A stretch of DNA of 64,000 bases from AP-15 sp963732095 (GTDB taxonomy: Bacteria > Pseudomonadota > Alphaproteobacteria > ATCC43930 > CGMCC-115725): assembly GCA_963732095.1 (NCBI GenBank), contig CAVSZA010000054.1:248001-312000 (forward strand), in the 5' to 3' direction. Under the pieces are notes generated by a model. It did not search any database. It worked only from the letters and a program-made list of their open reading frames with translations, and was not told the DNA's origin. Within the stretch, counting starts at the first letter, position 1, and each line of letters starts with the position of its first letter. A program made the translations under genes and the position numbers. This document shows positions 41,971 to 52,139 of this stretch, in pieces.

Positions 41971-44310
41971 TCAGCTTCCGGGATTGAGCCGCGGCGGCTC
42001 TGGACGAACCAAGACCGGGATCGACTTTGCCGCCGGCGTACCGCTCTTTACATCATGATAAGCGAGTGGCAGCAGCGGATTGGTCTCCGGATAATAAGCG
42101 CCGACCGAGCCGGCCGCGATACTATGGGTCTTCGCCCAGAAACCGCCGACCACGCGGTGCTTGTCATCAGCCAGGGATTCGATTTCGACCAGATCGCCCT
42201 CGGCAATGCCGCGTGCAAGCATGTCGGCTTCATTCATAAACACCACCATGCGGCCGCCGAACACCCCGCGATACCGGTCATCGAGAGTGTAAATCGTCGT
42301 GTTGTACTGATCGTGGCTGCGCAATGTGGCGAGCCTAAGCATGGCCGGGTCCTTGACCGGTTCGTCCTCGCTGACGCCCGGGAAAACCATGAAATTGGCG
42401 CGGCCGGTGGGGGTGTTCCAAATCCGCTCGCGCGGCGGAATGGTCAGGTGAAAGCCCCCCGGGCGACGGATGCGCTCGTTGAAACCGGCAAACAGCTGCG
42501 GAAAGACCTCCTCGATTTTGTCGCGGATCCGGTTGTAGTCGGCGACAAAGTAGTCCCAGTCGATGCCGCAATCCGGCAAGGTCGCTTTTGCCATCCCACA
42601 GACGATCGCGACCTCCGATTTCAGTTGCTCGCTCGGAGGCATGACGAGACCATGCGACGCATGCACCATCGACATGCTGTCTTCGACGGTAATCGATTGC
42701 CGACCGCCCGCCTGCATGTCGATATCGCTGCGCGCTAGAACGGGGAGGATCAGCGCCTGTTGGCCGTGGACGAGATGGCCGCGATTGAGCTTGGTGCTCA
42801 CCGCAACGGTCAGCTTCAGCCGCCGCATCGCCGCTTCGGCCGCCGGCCAGTCCGGGACCGCTCTGACAAAATTGCCGCCGAGCCCGATGAAAACCTTGGC
42901 GCGTCCGTCGGCCATCGCCTGGACCGCGTCCACGACACGGTGCCCGCGGGCCCGCGGCGGCTCAAAGCCGAATACTTTCTTTATCTGATCGAGGAATTCC
43001 AGCTTCGGGTTTTCGTCGACGCCCATCGTGCGGTCGCCTTGCACGTTCGAATGGCCGCGCACCGGGCAGATCCCCGCTCCCCGCTTGCCGATATTGCCGC
43101 GCAGCAGCAGCAGGTTCACAGTTTGCTGCACATTTGCGGTGCCGAGACGATGCTGCGTGATCCCCATGCCGTAGCAGACAATAACGGCTTGCGCCCGCAT
43201 GTAGATATTCGCCACACGCTGCAATTGGTCGCGCGGCAAACCGCTGACACTCAGTATGTCGTCCCAGCTCGTGTGGCGGAGATCGTCGGCGAAGGCCTCG
43301 AAGCCGTGGGTGTGCCCCGCGATGAAATCGACATCGAGTATCGGTTCGCGGCCGGCTTGAAGCGCCTCGTCATGCGCCTCCAGCACCAGCTTCATGACCC
43401 CTTTGAGCGCCGCGACATCGCCGCCGACGCGGACCTGGCAATATTCGCTGGCGATTCTGGTCTCGCCAAACGTTGCCATTTCCACTGGATCCTGGGGTGC
43501 CGCAAACCGCTCGAGCGCGCGCTCGCGCAACGGATTGAAGACCACGATTGGCACTTTGCGGCGCGAAGCGTTGTGCAACTCCGTCAACATGCGCGGGCTG
43601 TTGGTGCCGGGTTGCTGGCCGAGGATGAAGATCGCGTCCGAATACGCGAAGTCATCCAGCAGGACGGTCCCCTTGCCGATGCCGATGCTCTCGGGCAAGC
43701 CGACGCTGGTCGGCTCGTGACACATGTTCGAGCAGTCGGGAAAATTGTTGGTGCCGAAGCGGCGCGCAAAGAGCTGGTACATGAACGCCCCCTCGTTCGA
43801 GGTGCGTCCCGAGGTGTAGAACTCGGCCTCGTTGGGGTCGTCGAGGGCGTTGAGCTCGCGGCCAATGATGGCGAACGCCTCACTCCAATCGACCGGAACG
43901 TAATGGTCGGTCGTGGGATCGTAGCGCATCGGCTCCGTCAGGCGGCCCTGCTGCTCCAGCCAATAATCACTTTCCTGCTCCAGTTCGCGGACAGTGTGGG
44001 CCGCGAAGAACTCGCGCCTTACGCGGTGCTTGGTCAGCTCCCAGGTGACGGCCTTGGCGCCATTTTCGCAGAACTCGAATGAGCTCGTATGGCGCGGATC
44101 GGGCCAAGCACAACCGGGGCAATCGAAGCCATCCGGCTGGTTCATCGACAGCAGCGCCCTGGAGCCTTTGAGCTCGACGCTCTGCTCGCGCAGCGCTCTT
44201 GCGGTGGCGTGCAGCGCCCCCCAGCCGCCAGCGGGAGCATTGTACGGCGCGAACACCGGCTTTTCGGCCAACTCGTGATCAGGAATATCGGCTGAAGGTT
44301 GCTCGCTCAT
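41971..44310 (-). CDS. molybdopterin oxidoreductase, FdhF/YdeP family
   Basis: A 779-residue enzyme of the FdhF-like (YdeP) family. GFDCPGCAWPDPRH is the family N-terminal motif; it does not provide the full four-Cys cluster of classical formate dehydrogenases. GRTSNEGAFMYQLFARRFG, FPDCSNMCHEPTSVG and ILGQQPGTNSPRML follow in the Mo-pterin domain, the latter holding the Cys that may ligate Mo. RGNIGKRGAGICPVRGHSNV and a C-terminal molydop-binding domain (RMVVFMNEADMLARG) complete it. The YdeP role is uncertain; acid resistance has been linked to it in E. coli. The fdhD gene beside it supports formate-type chemistry. Confidence 0.85.
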   Translation of the reverse strand: MSEQPSADIPDHELAEKPVFAPYNAPAGGWGALHATARALREQSVELKGSRALLSMNQPDGFDCPGCAWPDPRHTSSFEFCENGAKAVTWELTKHRVRREFFAAHTVRELEQESDYWLEQQGRLTEPMRYDPTTDHYVPVDWSEAFAIIGRELNALDDPNEAEFYTSGRTSNEGAFMYQLFARRFGTNNFPDCSNMCHEPTSVGLPESIGIGKGTVLLDDFAYSDAIFILGQQPGTNSPRMLTELHNASRRKVPIVVFNPLRERALERFAAPQDPVEMATFGETRIASEYCQVRVGGDVAALKGVMKLVLEAHDEALQAGREPILDVDFIAGHTHGFEAFADDLRHTSWDDILSVSGLPRDQLQRVANIYMRAQAVIVCYGMGITQHRLGTANVQQTVNLLLLRGNIGKRGAGICPVRGHSNVQGDRTMGVDENPKLEFLDQIKKVFGFEPPRARGHRVVDAVQAMADGRAKVFIGLGGNFVRAVPDWPAAEAAMRRLKLTVAVSTKLNRGHLVHGQQALILPVLARSDIDMQAGGRQSITVEDSMSMVHASHGLVMPPSEQLKSEVAIVCGMAKATLPDCGIDWDYFVADYNRIRDKIEEVFPQLFAGFNERIRRPGGFHLTIPPRERIWNTPTGRANFMVFPGVSEDEPVKDPAMLRLATLRSHDQYNTTIYTLDDRYRGVFGGRMVVFMNEADMLARGIAEGDLVEIESLADDKHRVVGGFWAKTHSIAAGSVGAYYPETNPLLPLAYHDVKSGTPAAKSIPVLVRPEPPRLNPGS

Positions 44311-44790
44311 GTGTGCTCCGTGAGATCGCGCTAAGTTGCGCGGTATGGAACATCCGGCATCAGGCTGATGCGGCTGGTGATACGAATGCGAAGCTTGGTA
44401 CTGAGGTGCCTTCCACCGAGATTGCTTCGCTCCGCTCGCAATGACGCCCTAAGTGGCTGTCATTGCGAGGAGCGGAGCGACGAAGCAATCTCGCGATTCA
44501 AGGCCCACCCACCGAAACCATCCGTTTCGTTCTTACCACTAGACACCACGCTGTACTCAAACCAGGGTTCAGCAGCACGAACTCGTCGGAATACAGCCAA
44601 CGACAGACACATCGCCGTGGCGAGTGAAACTAGGTAAAATCTGGTTAAATGTTCGCGAACCGACGAACGCCACCGCCCGCGGCAAAGCCGGGTAGTGGAA
44701 TGCCCGCAACTTGCAGGTCCATTTGCCATTGCGCTTGCAGCGAGGCGTAGCGTCAGGTGGTTCGTTGCTCCTAAGGTCAAAGGCCTTCAG
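44311..44790. other. intergenic stretch with REP-like element
   Basis: About 480 bases upstream of the molybdopterin oxidoreductase gene and downstream of the Gly/His-rich gene. Apart from the inverted repeat at 44418-44492 no gene or RNA element was recognised; open frames on both strands look random. Confidence 0.5.
44418..44492. repeat. large imperfect inverted repeat, REP-like
   Basis: The left arm (44418-44445, gagattgcttcgctccgctc then gcaatgac) pairs with the right arm (44459-44492, gtcattgcgaggagcggagc then gacgaagcaatctc). The cattgcgag-agcgaagcaatc style is one of the commonest intergenic repeats of Bradyrhizobium and relatives. Possible mRNA-end or terminator role. Confidence 0.85.
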
Positions 44791-45258
44791 CTAACCGGAC
44801 CAGCCAGTATAGCACTGCGTCACATAGGGGTAATAGCCGGCCGGATTGGAGCAGTACGGTTGGCTATTATAGTAACTCCATGCCAGCCCGGGTCCCGACC
44901 ACCACCAGCCGTAGCGTCCGTTGTGCCAGCCGTGGTACCAATGGTCGCCGAGCGCATCACCGAAACGATTGTGCACTTCGGCGACGGTACGGGTGTGCAC
45001 GTTGGCGACGGTGCCGTGCGATACATGGTGGAATTTGCCGCCATGAAATCCGCCATGGAACGCGCTGGCGTGAAACCCGCCGCCATGGAACCCACCATGG
45101 AACCCCCCGCCGTGGAACCCGCCGGCATGGCCGCCCCCACCCCGAGCAAAGGCGAGGTTTGGCTGGCACAGCACAGCACCGCACAGCAGAGCGGCTGCGG
45201 CTCTTCCCAGAGCCCTTCCTATCCTGAGCCGGGCTCTATTTTCGCTTAGATGTTGCAT
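44791..45258 (-). CDS. secreted Gly/His-rich protein
   Basis: A 155-residue protein with a signal peptide (AAAALLCGAVLCQPNLAFA). The mature N-terminus has repeats of the GGFHGG type over about 45 residues, with many His residues spaced by three or four. A C-terminal part rich in aromatic residues follows (DHWYHGWHNGRYGWWWSG, YYPYVTQCYTGW). AAGGAGGAGTCGTCC precedes ATG 45258. His/Gly-rich secreted proteins may bind metals such as Zn, Ni or Cu; that is inference. It has no operon partner, and the region downstream is a REP-containing gap. Confidence 0.65.
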   Translation of the reverse strand: MQHLSENRARLRIGRALGRAAAALLCGAVLCQPNLAFARGGGGHAGGFHGGGFHGGFHGGGFHASAFHGGFHGGKFHHVSHGTVANVHTRTVAEVHNRFGDALGDHWYHGWHNGRYGWWWSGPGLAWSYYNSQPYCSNPAGYYPYVTQCYTGWSG

Positions 45259-45632
45259 GGACGACTCCTCCTTTTGGACCGATCGCGCTTTGGGCGTCTG
45301 AGACAGGCCCGACGCAGCGTTGCGCCTCACGCGATGCCCCGCTATTTGTTGCTGCTCGCCAATCCCGCCCAGTAATTTCCTGTAAATCCTGGTAAAGACG
45401 AGCTCACGAGCCGATCAGCCATTGTGCTTGGCACCGGTCACGAGCACGATGACGGCCGTGGCCGTTGCGTTTCCCTGCAGAAGATCTTTCGAGCCGGACG
45501 CCTACGTCATCGACTGCATCGCGTGTTCGAGCCTGCCGGCTCCCCGTTTTGCGCTGTCGTCGCAACTGCTTTGATTTAGCCGAATCCGAAGACGACGCCA
45601 GCAGCGCGACAGGAATTATCCGCCTCGATATT

Positions 45633-45758
45633 GGCAAATGAAAAGCGCGTTTGCCCCAGCGCCAGCAACCTGTCTGGCGAACGCGTGGCCGCAAACGCAG
45701 CTTCTCGCGTCGGACGATGAAGGACGGTCTCCACCAGGGTGAAGCGAAGACCGACATC
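45633..45758 (-). pseudogene. degenerate second copy of the kup 3' end
   Basis: This stretch matches bases 47928-48047 of kup closely. Shared runs include gcggccacgcg, ctgcgt, cgacgcgagaagctgcg against cagacgcgagaggctgcg, and acaggttg-tggcgctgg. Translated in two frames it gives VGLRFTLVET and SFIVRREKLRLRPRVRQTG, counterparts of HFNLMETSFVIRRERLRMRP in the main gene. It carries shifts and cannot encode protein. The copy lies just beyond cytochrome b561 in the same orientation, so the b561/porin block is flanked by two kup 3' ends. The remaining 370 bases up to 45258 hold nothing recognisable. Confidence 0.7.
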
Positions 45759-46330
45759 AATTCGCGTCGCTAAAACTTCCGCTTCGATCCTGCGGCGGGA
45801 TCATGCGACTGAGCAGTCCATCACGTCGTATAGCTACGTGCCAGACGGTTGCGCCCACATGTAGCCCGACCAGCGTGTATAAACCCCACTGCCCAAGATG
45901 ATGAAAAACGTTGGCAACATCACCCAGCGCCTTGTCCTTCGGCAATTGCGGAAGGTTGAACAACCCAAGATACGACACCGGCCTACCATCGGCCGACTGT
46001 AGGTAACCCGTAACCGGCATGAGAAGCAGAAGAGCATAAAGCAACCCGTGGGTAACCTGGCTGATCAACTCCGTGAGTCTTGGTGCGCCGCTGGGCGACG
46101 GCGGTGCGGGATGGGTCAAGCGCCATGCCAACCGAAGCGACAACCACGGCGAAGATCGTGACTCCGAGCGAACGGTGCAAAACAAGCATCCGGGTTTGCT
46201 GCGGGCCCGTCGGTAGGGACATCATCACCCATGCAACGGGTAGGATCGTGAGGATCAACAACACGGTGAGCCAATGCAGCGCCTGAGCTGTAAGCGTGTA
46301 GCGGCCAGTTTCGATTGTTGGGTGTTGCAC
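45757..46330 (-). pseudogene. cytochrome b561, one single-base frameshift
   Basis: The two halves are in different frames. The first part gives LTAQALHWLTVLLILTILPVAW with haem-ligand His and VLHRSLGVTIFAVVVA. After the shift near 46135 the second part gives RLAWRLTHPAPP, SQVTHGLLYALLLLMPVTGY and VFHHLGQWGLYTLVGLHVGA. Deleting one T at 46135-46136 yields an intact b561 protein of about 190 residues with four helices and two His pairs for haem b. Such proteins shuttle electrons between quinone and periplasmic partners, for example superoxide oxidase. It is probably inactive unless the extra base is a sequence error. The porin gene precedes it by 56 bases. Confidence 0.8.
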
Positions 46331-46386
46331 GGGTAACCTCTCGAGTGTGAGACGCGTGCCGCGGCAATGTCATTTCGCGCACAGGA

Positions 46387-47734
46387 TTAGAATGTGGCAA
46401 CGATGCGCAAGCCAAACACCGCAGCGCTGCCGACTAGCTGGCCCGGTCGGTTCGGATTGGGTATGCCCCCTCCAGGGTTGATGACATATTGTATGTCCGG
46501 CTGCACCTGCAACCACGGTAGAGCCTGGGCCTGATAACTCAGCTCGAGTACGGTCTCATAACCGTGGAACGTGTACTGCGACGCGAGTTCGCCGATGCTG
46601 CCCAGTTGATCGCTAACGCGGGTTGAATCGACGGCAAGACCGAAATTGTCGCCGTCGCGGCCGAAGGGGCCTTGGTAGACAATGCCGGTGGCCAGCTCGG
46701 CGCTGACCTTGCTGCGCTGAGCCGGCGCGCCTTCGGCACGTGCGAAAATCGGCCAAACCTCCCTTGCCGTTGGGCCCCGGAAGCAGCATGACGTCAGCAA
46801 TGGCATAGCCGCTCCAGTCCTGGCGTGGAATGGGGGATCCAGGGCTCGCTGGCGTCACAGCGGTTAACCCGTCGGTGGCAAAGAATTGGTTTGGCGTCGC
46901 CTTGTCGTGGTACCAGCCTCCTACCTTTAACGTAATCGGCAGCCCGCCGACGTTCTTGCCACTGTCAATGGCCCACTGCGCCTCGGCGATCGTGAAGACA
47001 CCATCGCCCAGTACGAATAAGGTGCCTGAGGAATCGCGCAGTTGCGGGTTGCCGAGGCCCGAACCGGCTGGGTTACCGTTGAAGGCGGCGAAGAAGAGCG
47101 TGAGTGGCTCAGCCGGTTTCACGCGCAGTCGTATCCCCGGCGTTGCGAGCGGGTATTGTGGACCACCACCTGCGGGCAGATCGATCGAGGGCAGCGTCGG
47201 CCAGCCGAACGCCGAATTGATAAACCAGGCGCCATAACGAGTTATTATGAATTCTTGGTCGGCGGCAAGCTGTCCCAATCGCATATCAGCGGCGCCGCCA
47301 AAGAGGCTCTGCTGATACCAAAGCTCGAACAGCCGAGCCGACCTCGTAGCCTCGATGTTGCTGACCAGGCTCAGATTGTCGATCTTGCTTGCCGAGATGC
47401 CGTGCCCGTAAGTTTGGTATGCGCTGACGTTGAAAATCCCACCTTCAAGATCGATCGCTTTATCAAGATCAATGCCCAGCCCCAGAGCGGTTTGCCCGAA
47501 AAAGGTGGCGCCTTGTGCCCGGCCGCCATTCGGGTTGCCGAACACCTCATCGGTACTCTGCAGGCCCAGCAAGACGCCATGTTTGTCGAGGGTAGAACGG
47601 ACGATCCCAAGGGTATCGATCAGGGGATCTCCGCCATTGGCAGAGACGGACAGCCACTGCGCTACCAAGACGACCAGACTAACCGTTGCAGCATTCACCA
47701 ACGTCCGTGACAGCCGCAGATCGGCCATGTTCAT
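46387..47734 (-). pseudogene. OprB-family porin, one single-base frameshift
   Basis: Signal peptide (AATVSLVVLVAQWLSVSANG), then porin strands such as ADMRLGQLAADQEFIIT, YPLATPGIRLRVKPAEPLTL and LKVGGWYHDKATPNQFF in one frame up to about 46752. The frame then changes and continues FARAEGAPAQRSKVSAELAT, ALPWLQVQPDIQYVINPGGG and the terminal VFGLRIVATF. Removing one G in ttggccgattttc restores about 448 codons. It is similar in kind to the porins at 22336 and 23771. In its present form only a truncated, barrel-less protein would be made. It lies between kup and cytochrome b561, both also frameshifted. Confidence 0.8.
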
Positions 47735-47842
47735 GGTCGGCGCCCGCCGACCGTGCGATTCCGCCCGTTCCATGTCGTGACCCCGAACGATCATTCCTGT
47801 ATCTGACCTATCCGGGCTAGAAGGCCACATTGACCATTTCGC

Positions 47843-49775
47843 TCAGATCTCGACTAGCCCGCCCAGTTCGACGACCCGGTTCGGCGGGAGCCGGAAAAAC
47901 TCGGTCGCGTCGGGCGTGTTGTTTAACATGAAAATGAAGAGCGCGTTGCGCCAGCGCCACCAACCTGTGCGGCGAGCGCGTGGCCGCATACGCAGCCTCT
48001 CGCGTCTGATAACGAAGGAAGTCTCCATCAGGTTGAAGTGAAATCCCCTGGCCCGGCATTGCGCGAGGGCACGCAATATATTTGGCTCGTCCATAAAGCC
48101 GTAGCGGAGGCGGATCGTGTAGAAGCCTTTATCGAGATCAGCGATCTCGAAGCCGTTGCTCGTCCGCTACATTCGCCACGTCCTCGGTGTCGACCTGCAT
48201 CATGAAGATGCGCTGGTGTAGGACCTTGTAGTACTCTAGTGCCCGGAGCAGCGCCGCGGGGACCCGCGTCAAGTCGCTGGTCAAGAAGATAGCCGTTCCC
48301 GGTATGCGAGCTGGTCGCCCCGGATTGAGCGCCGCCACGAATTGGCTCAGCTCCATCGCATCGCCGGCGCGCCGCTCGGCTAGCAGTCTCCGACCGTGCC
48401 ACCATGTTGCCATCATGGTGAATACGACCGCGGCGACGACGATCGGAAACCAGCCGCCATCGAAGATTTTCAATAGGTTCGAGCCGAGAAAGGTGAGGTC
48501 GATGAGACCAAAGGCGGCAAAAACCGGCACGGCAACAGCCAGGCTCCAGCCGCAGCTGCGCATATACAGGAACGCCAGCCCGGTGGTAATGGCCATCATG
48601 CCGCTCACTGCAATGCCGTAAGCGGCGCCGAGGTTATCCGACGACCGGAAGCCGAGCACGAGAATAATGATGACGACGAGGAACAAGCCGTTGATGCGCG
48701 GCGCATAGACCTGCCCGATCTCTTCCTTGGAGGTGTGGCGGACCTCGAGCCGTGGCAGATAGCCGAGCTGGATCGCGTGACGGGTCATCGAAAACGCGCC
48801 CGAAATCACTGCCTGCGAAGCGATGACGGTCGCAACCGTCGCCAACGCCACCAATGGGTAAAGGCCCCATCCGGGCGCGAGACGATAGAAAGGGTGATCG
48901 AGCGCGCCGGGATTGCCGAGCAGCAAAGCCCCTTGTCCGAAATAGTTTAGGATGAGCGCGGGAAAGACAAGCCTGAGCCATGTTGTCCGTATTGCCGTGC
49001 GGCCAAAATGTCCCATATCGGCATAAAGGGCCTCGGCGCCGGTCACCGCGAGAAAAACCGACCCGAGCATGACGAAACCGCGCCAAGGTGCATCAAACAG
49101 CAGAGTGATACCGCGGGTCGGGTCGAGCGCGAGAAGAATACGCGGGTGCTGCACGATCCCCCAGGCGCCGAGCATGCCGAGCACAGCGAACCAGACCAGC
49201 ATCACCGGTCCAAAGGGACCACCGATTGCCGCTGTGCCGCGGCGCTGCGCGAGAAAGAGACCGATCAGCAGAACCAGTGAGATCGGAACGATGTACGGCT
49301 CAAACCGCGGCGTCGCCATTTTCAGCCCTTCGACCGCGCTCAATACCGAGATCGCCGGGGTGATGACGCCGTCGCCATAGAACAGCGCGGCGCCGACCAG
49401 GCCGGCCGCCATGATCCAAAAATACTGTCTTGCTCGGCTATTCGTGTTTCGCAGCACAAGGCCCGTGAGCGCGAGCAGCCCGCCCTCGCCGCGGTTGTCG
49501 GCCCGCATGATGACGAGAACGTATTTCACGGTCACGACGAGCATCAATGCCCAGACGATGAGCGAGAGGGTGCCGAGAATGGCGTGCTCGCTCACGCCGC
49601 CGAAATTGACCAGCGACTGGCGGAAGGCATAGAGCGGCGAAGTGCCGATATCGCCATAGACGACGCCAAGCGCCGCAATCGCCTGGCGTGACCCGGCGCT
49701 CAGGCGAAACCCGCCCAGTGTCGCGAGCGTATTAAAGCTCGGGGGAGCAATCCGATCCGCCAGCACTAGGCTCAT
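47843..49775 (-). pseudogene. kup: potassium uptake protein Kup, one frameshift near the C-terminus
   Basis: The main frame gives 545 residues of Kup: ALGVVYGDIGTSPLYAFR at the N-terminus, RADNRGEGGLLALTGLVL, FYGDGVITPAISVLSAVEG and about twelve membrane helices through GSNLLKIFDGGWFPIVVAA. It ends early at 48138 after VDTEDVANVADEQ. In the next frame the expected C-terminus continues FEIADLDKGFYTIRLRYGF, then FNLMETSFVIRRERLRMRP and FFRLPPNRVVELGGLVEI to 47843, giving a family-typical total near 640. One extra base at about 48152 explains the break. All membrane helices are intact, so the truncated form might still transport; the lost part is the cytosolic domain. Confidence 0.85.
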
Positions 49776-49941
49776 TCGATGCCACAGATCACACCATACG
49801 CCACCGGTGCAGCCAAGCTGCCCGACTGCGGAGGCGCAGGAGGTACCTCGGTCATGATTGCTCCATAGGCAAGAGCTATCCCGCTATGGTCAAGGCGGCC
49901 GGCAAAGGAACGCCATTCACTATCTTCCCGTGCGCCTCCGC

Positions 49942-50439
49942 TTACTGGGGTCGGTAAGTCAATGTCGGGAGATACGCCTGGGCAAGTTGGGGCGACATCG
50001 TCAGGATACCGAAAGTGTTGGGTGAGAACCCCCAACCTGCCTCCGGCTGGCCCTCCTCCCAGCTGCCCACCCACTGGATTTCGAGATAGGTCTCCATCCC
50101 AGGCGCCAGCTGGACGGTATCGGCGGCACCGGTCGGCAGGCCGTAAGGCTGCACCGCAAAGCGATAAGTACCCGGCCGGAAATCACGATAAAACTCGGCT
50201 CCCGCCGGGATCTCGCCGACGCGAGCGCCATTCGCGTAGATCTCTGGCGATGCTGCCCACACATTGCCATTGAGCGAACCCGCCGGCCGTAGAAACCAAA
50301 CCCGCGCCATTCCCGGCGCCAGGGCCGGGACCTGCGGCTCTGCTGCCGCGGCAACGGGCTGCGGCCCGAGACTGGTGAATACTACGAGGCACAGCCCAAG
50401 TAATGCGGGCGTTACGAAACGATATCTGCGCATGGTCAC
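49942..50439 (-). CDS. secreted protein of unknown function
   Basis: A 165-residue protein with a signal peptide (FVTPALLGLCLVVFTSLG then PQPVAAAA). The mature part contains MARVWFLRPAGSLNGNVWA, SPEIYANGARVGEIPAGAEF and FRPGTYRFAVQPYGLP, a small beta-sandwich pattern like the DUF2846 group of lipoprotein-like proteins, where a nucleotide-free PEGA-type strand set carries the R-P-G-T-Y motif. No lipobox Cys is present. The start at 50439 places the signal at the N-terminus; ATG 50433 is an alternative. No operon partner. Confidence 0.6.
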   Translation of the reverse strand: MTMRRYRFVTPALLGLCLVVFTSLGPQPVAAAAEPQVPALAPGMARVWFLRPAGSLNGNVWAASPEIYANGARVGEIPAGAEFYRDFRPGTYRFAVQPYGLPTGAADTVQLAPGMETYLEIQWVGSWEEGQPEAGWGFSPNTFGILTMSPQLAQAYLPTLTYRPQ

Positions 50440-50756
50440 TCTCTGATCGCCTGTGGTACACCGCTATGGGTGTCTGACGGTAATTTATTGCCGATCACGC
50501 GTCACTGCGAGTAAAGCGCTGTTAAGCTCCGTAAAATAATCCTGATGATCGTGAACGGCGCCCCTAGGAGCTGACCAGAGCTTCGACTGCGCGGGAATGC
50601 TGCGCCAGAAGTTGGAGCATGCCAGGATGACCTCTCGGCGCCTCGACAGGGTCTCGAGGATTGGCCAGACGCGAAGGTCACATCCAACTCAATGGAGCCC
50701 ACCCAGAGACAATCTCCGGGTTGGCTTGCAGGATCTGAAGCCGGAGAACTCGAGCG
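50440..50756. other. intergenic stretch, nothing recognised
   Basis: About 320 bases between two minus-strand genes, presumably holding the promoter of the secreted-protein gene and the terminator of mntH. No repeat, RNA gene or credible frame. Confidence 0.4.
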
Positions 50757-52073
50757 CTATCCGGCGGCGGCAAAGCCGGGTAGCGGAATCCCGGCGATCT
50801 GCAGGACCAGCAGCAGATTGAGCGCCAGCACGATGGCGGCCGCCGCCGTCGCTGCGGCCATCGTGAGGCGGCCGTTCGCATATGAACCCATGACATCGCG
50901 GCGTCGCGTCAGGATCAGCAGCGCGATCATCGGGACAGGCAGGATCAGGCTGAGCGCGACCTGGCTGAGGATGAGCGCCTGGGTGGCGTCAATCCCGAGG
51001 GCGACGACGACAAAAGACGGTACCATCGTGACCAACCGGCGAAGCCAGAGCGGGATGCGAAATCCGACAAAGCCCTGCATGATGACCTGCCCGGCCATCG
51101 TGCCGACCGCCGAGCTCGACAGTCCGGAAGCGAGTAGCGACACCAGAAACACTCCCGCGGCGCCGGAGCCAAGGATCGGTATCAGGGTGCGGTAAGCGGT
51201 GCCGATCTCTGCTACATCATCGTGCACGCCGTCGTGGAAGACCGAAGCGGCCATTGCCACCATCGCCATGTTGACGAGACCGGCAAGACCGAGCGCCAAT
51301 ACGACCTCGCGGTTCGAGAAACGGAGCAGCCGCTTCCGCTCTCCATGGGTTCGAGGGAGGACACGATCCTGAGTGAGGCCGGAATGCAGATAGATCGCGT
51401 GCGGCATAACCGTGGCGCCGATGATGCCGACGGCGAGCAGGACCGCCTCGCCGTCATCGAGGCGCGGCACGACCGAATGGAACATGACTGCCGACCAATC
51501 GGGCGGGGCGATCAGCAGCTCGATGAGATAGCTCGCGCCGATCACCCCCACCAGGCCGCCGATCAACAGCTCGATCGGCCGGAAGCCGCCGCGTTGCAGG
51601 GTCAGGATCGCGTATGTCGCGATGCCGGTGATCACCATGCCGGCGAGCAGCGGCATGCCGAACAGCAGGGAAAGGCCGATGGCGCCGCCGAGGAACTCGG
51701 CGAGATCGGTTGCCATCGCGCCGATCTCGCTGACGACCCACATTGCCCAGACCATTGGTTGCGGGAACTGCTCGCGGCACAGTTCAGCGAGGTTGCGGCC
51801 GGTGACGATGCCGAGCTTTGCCGACAGCGCCTGGAACAGCATCGCGATGACGTTGGCGACGACGACGACCCAGAGCAGATTGTAATTGTATTTGGCGCCG
51901 GCCTGAATGTTCGTCGCGAAGTTGCCGGGGTCCATGTAGGCGACCGAGGCGATGACGGCGGGACCGGCAAAGGGCAGCAGCGAGCGCAGCCCGCGCCGCC
52001 GACCGGCCAATACCTCGCTTCCGGCGAGTATGGCACGGTCGGTCAGCGTCGCTTGGCTAAGTGAACCGGTCAT
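50757..52073 (-). CDS. mntH: Nramp-family divalent metal transporter
   Basis: A 438-residue transporter with about eleven helices. Helix 1 has SVAYMDPGNFATNIQAGA with the DPGN metal-binding motif; helix 6 has GATVMPHAIYLHSGL with the MPH motif. These are the hallmarks of Nramp proteins, which import Mn(II) or Fe(II) with protons. The adjoining HMA-like gene begins upstream on the same strand and ends 66 bases before this start. A secreted Mn-type oxalate decarboxylase is encoded 600 bases further. I saw no MntR or Fur box that I would defend. Confidence 0.9.
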   Translation of the reverse strand: MTGSLSQATLTDRAILAGSEVLAGRRRGLRSLLPFAGPAVIASVAYMDPGNFATNIQAGAKYNYNLLWVVVVANVIAMLFQALSAKLGIVTGRNLAELCREQFPQPMVWAMWVVSEIGAMATDLAEFLGGAIGLSLLFGMPLLAGMVITGIATYAILTLQRGGFRPIELLIGGLVGVIGASYLIELLIAPPDWSAVMFHSVVPRLDDGEAVLLAVGIIGATVMPHAIYLHSGLTQDRVLPRTHGERKRLLRFSNREVVLALGLAGLVNMAMVAMAASVFHDGVHDDVAEIGTAYRTLIPILGSGAAGVFLVSLLASGLSSSAVGTMAGQVIMQGFVGFRIPLWLRRLVTMVPSFVVVALGIDATQALILSQVALSLILPVPMIALLILTRRRDVMGSYANGRLTMAAATAAAAIVLALNLLLVLQIAGIPLPGFAAAG

Positions 52074-52139
52074 TTGGGGCCCCCCGTGAGATGGTTGCCG
52101 ACCTACCGCGAACGGTTGACGCCTCGAAAGCTCCCGCGC

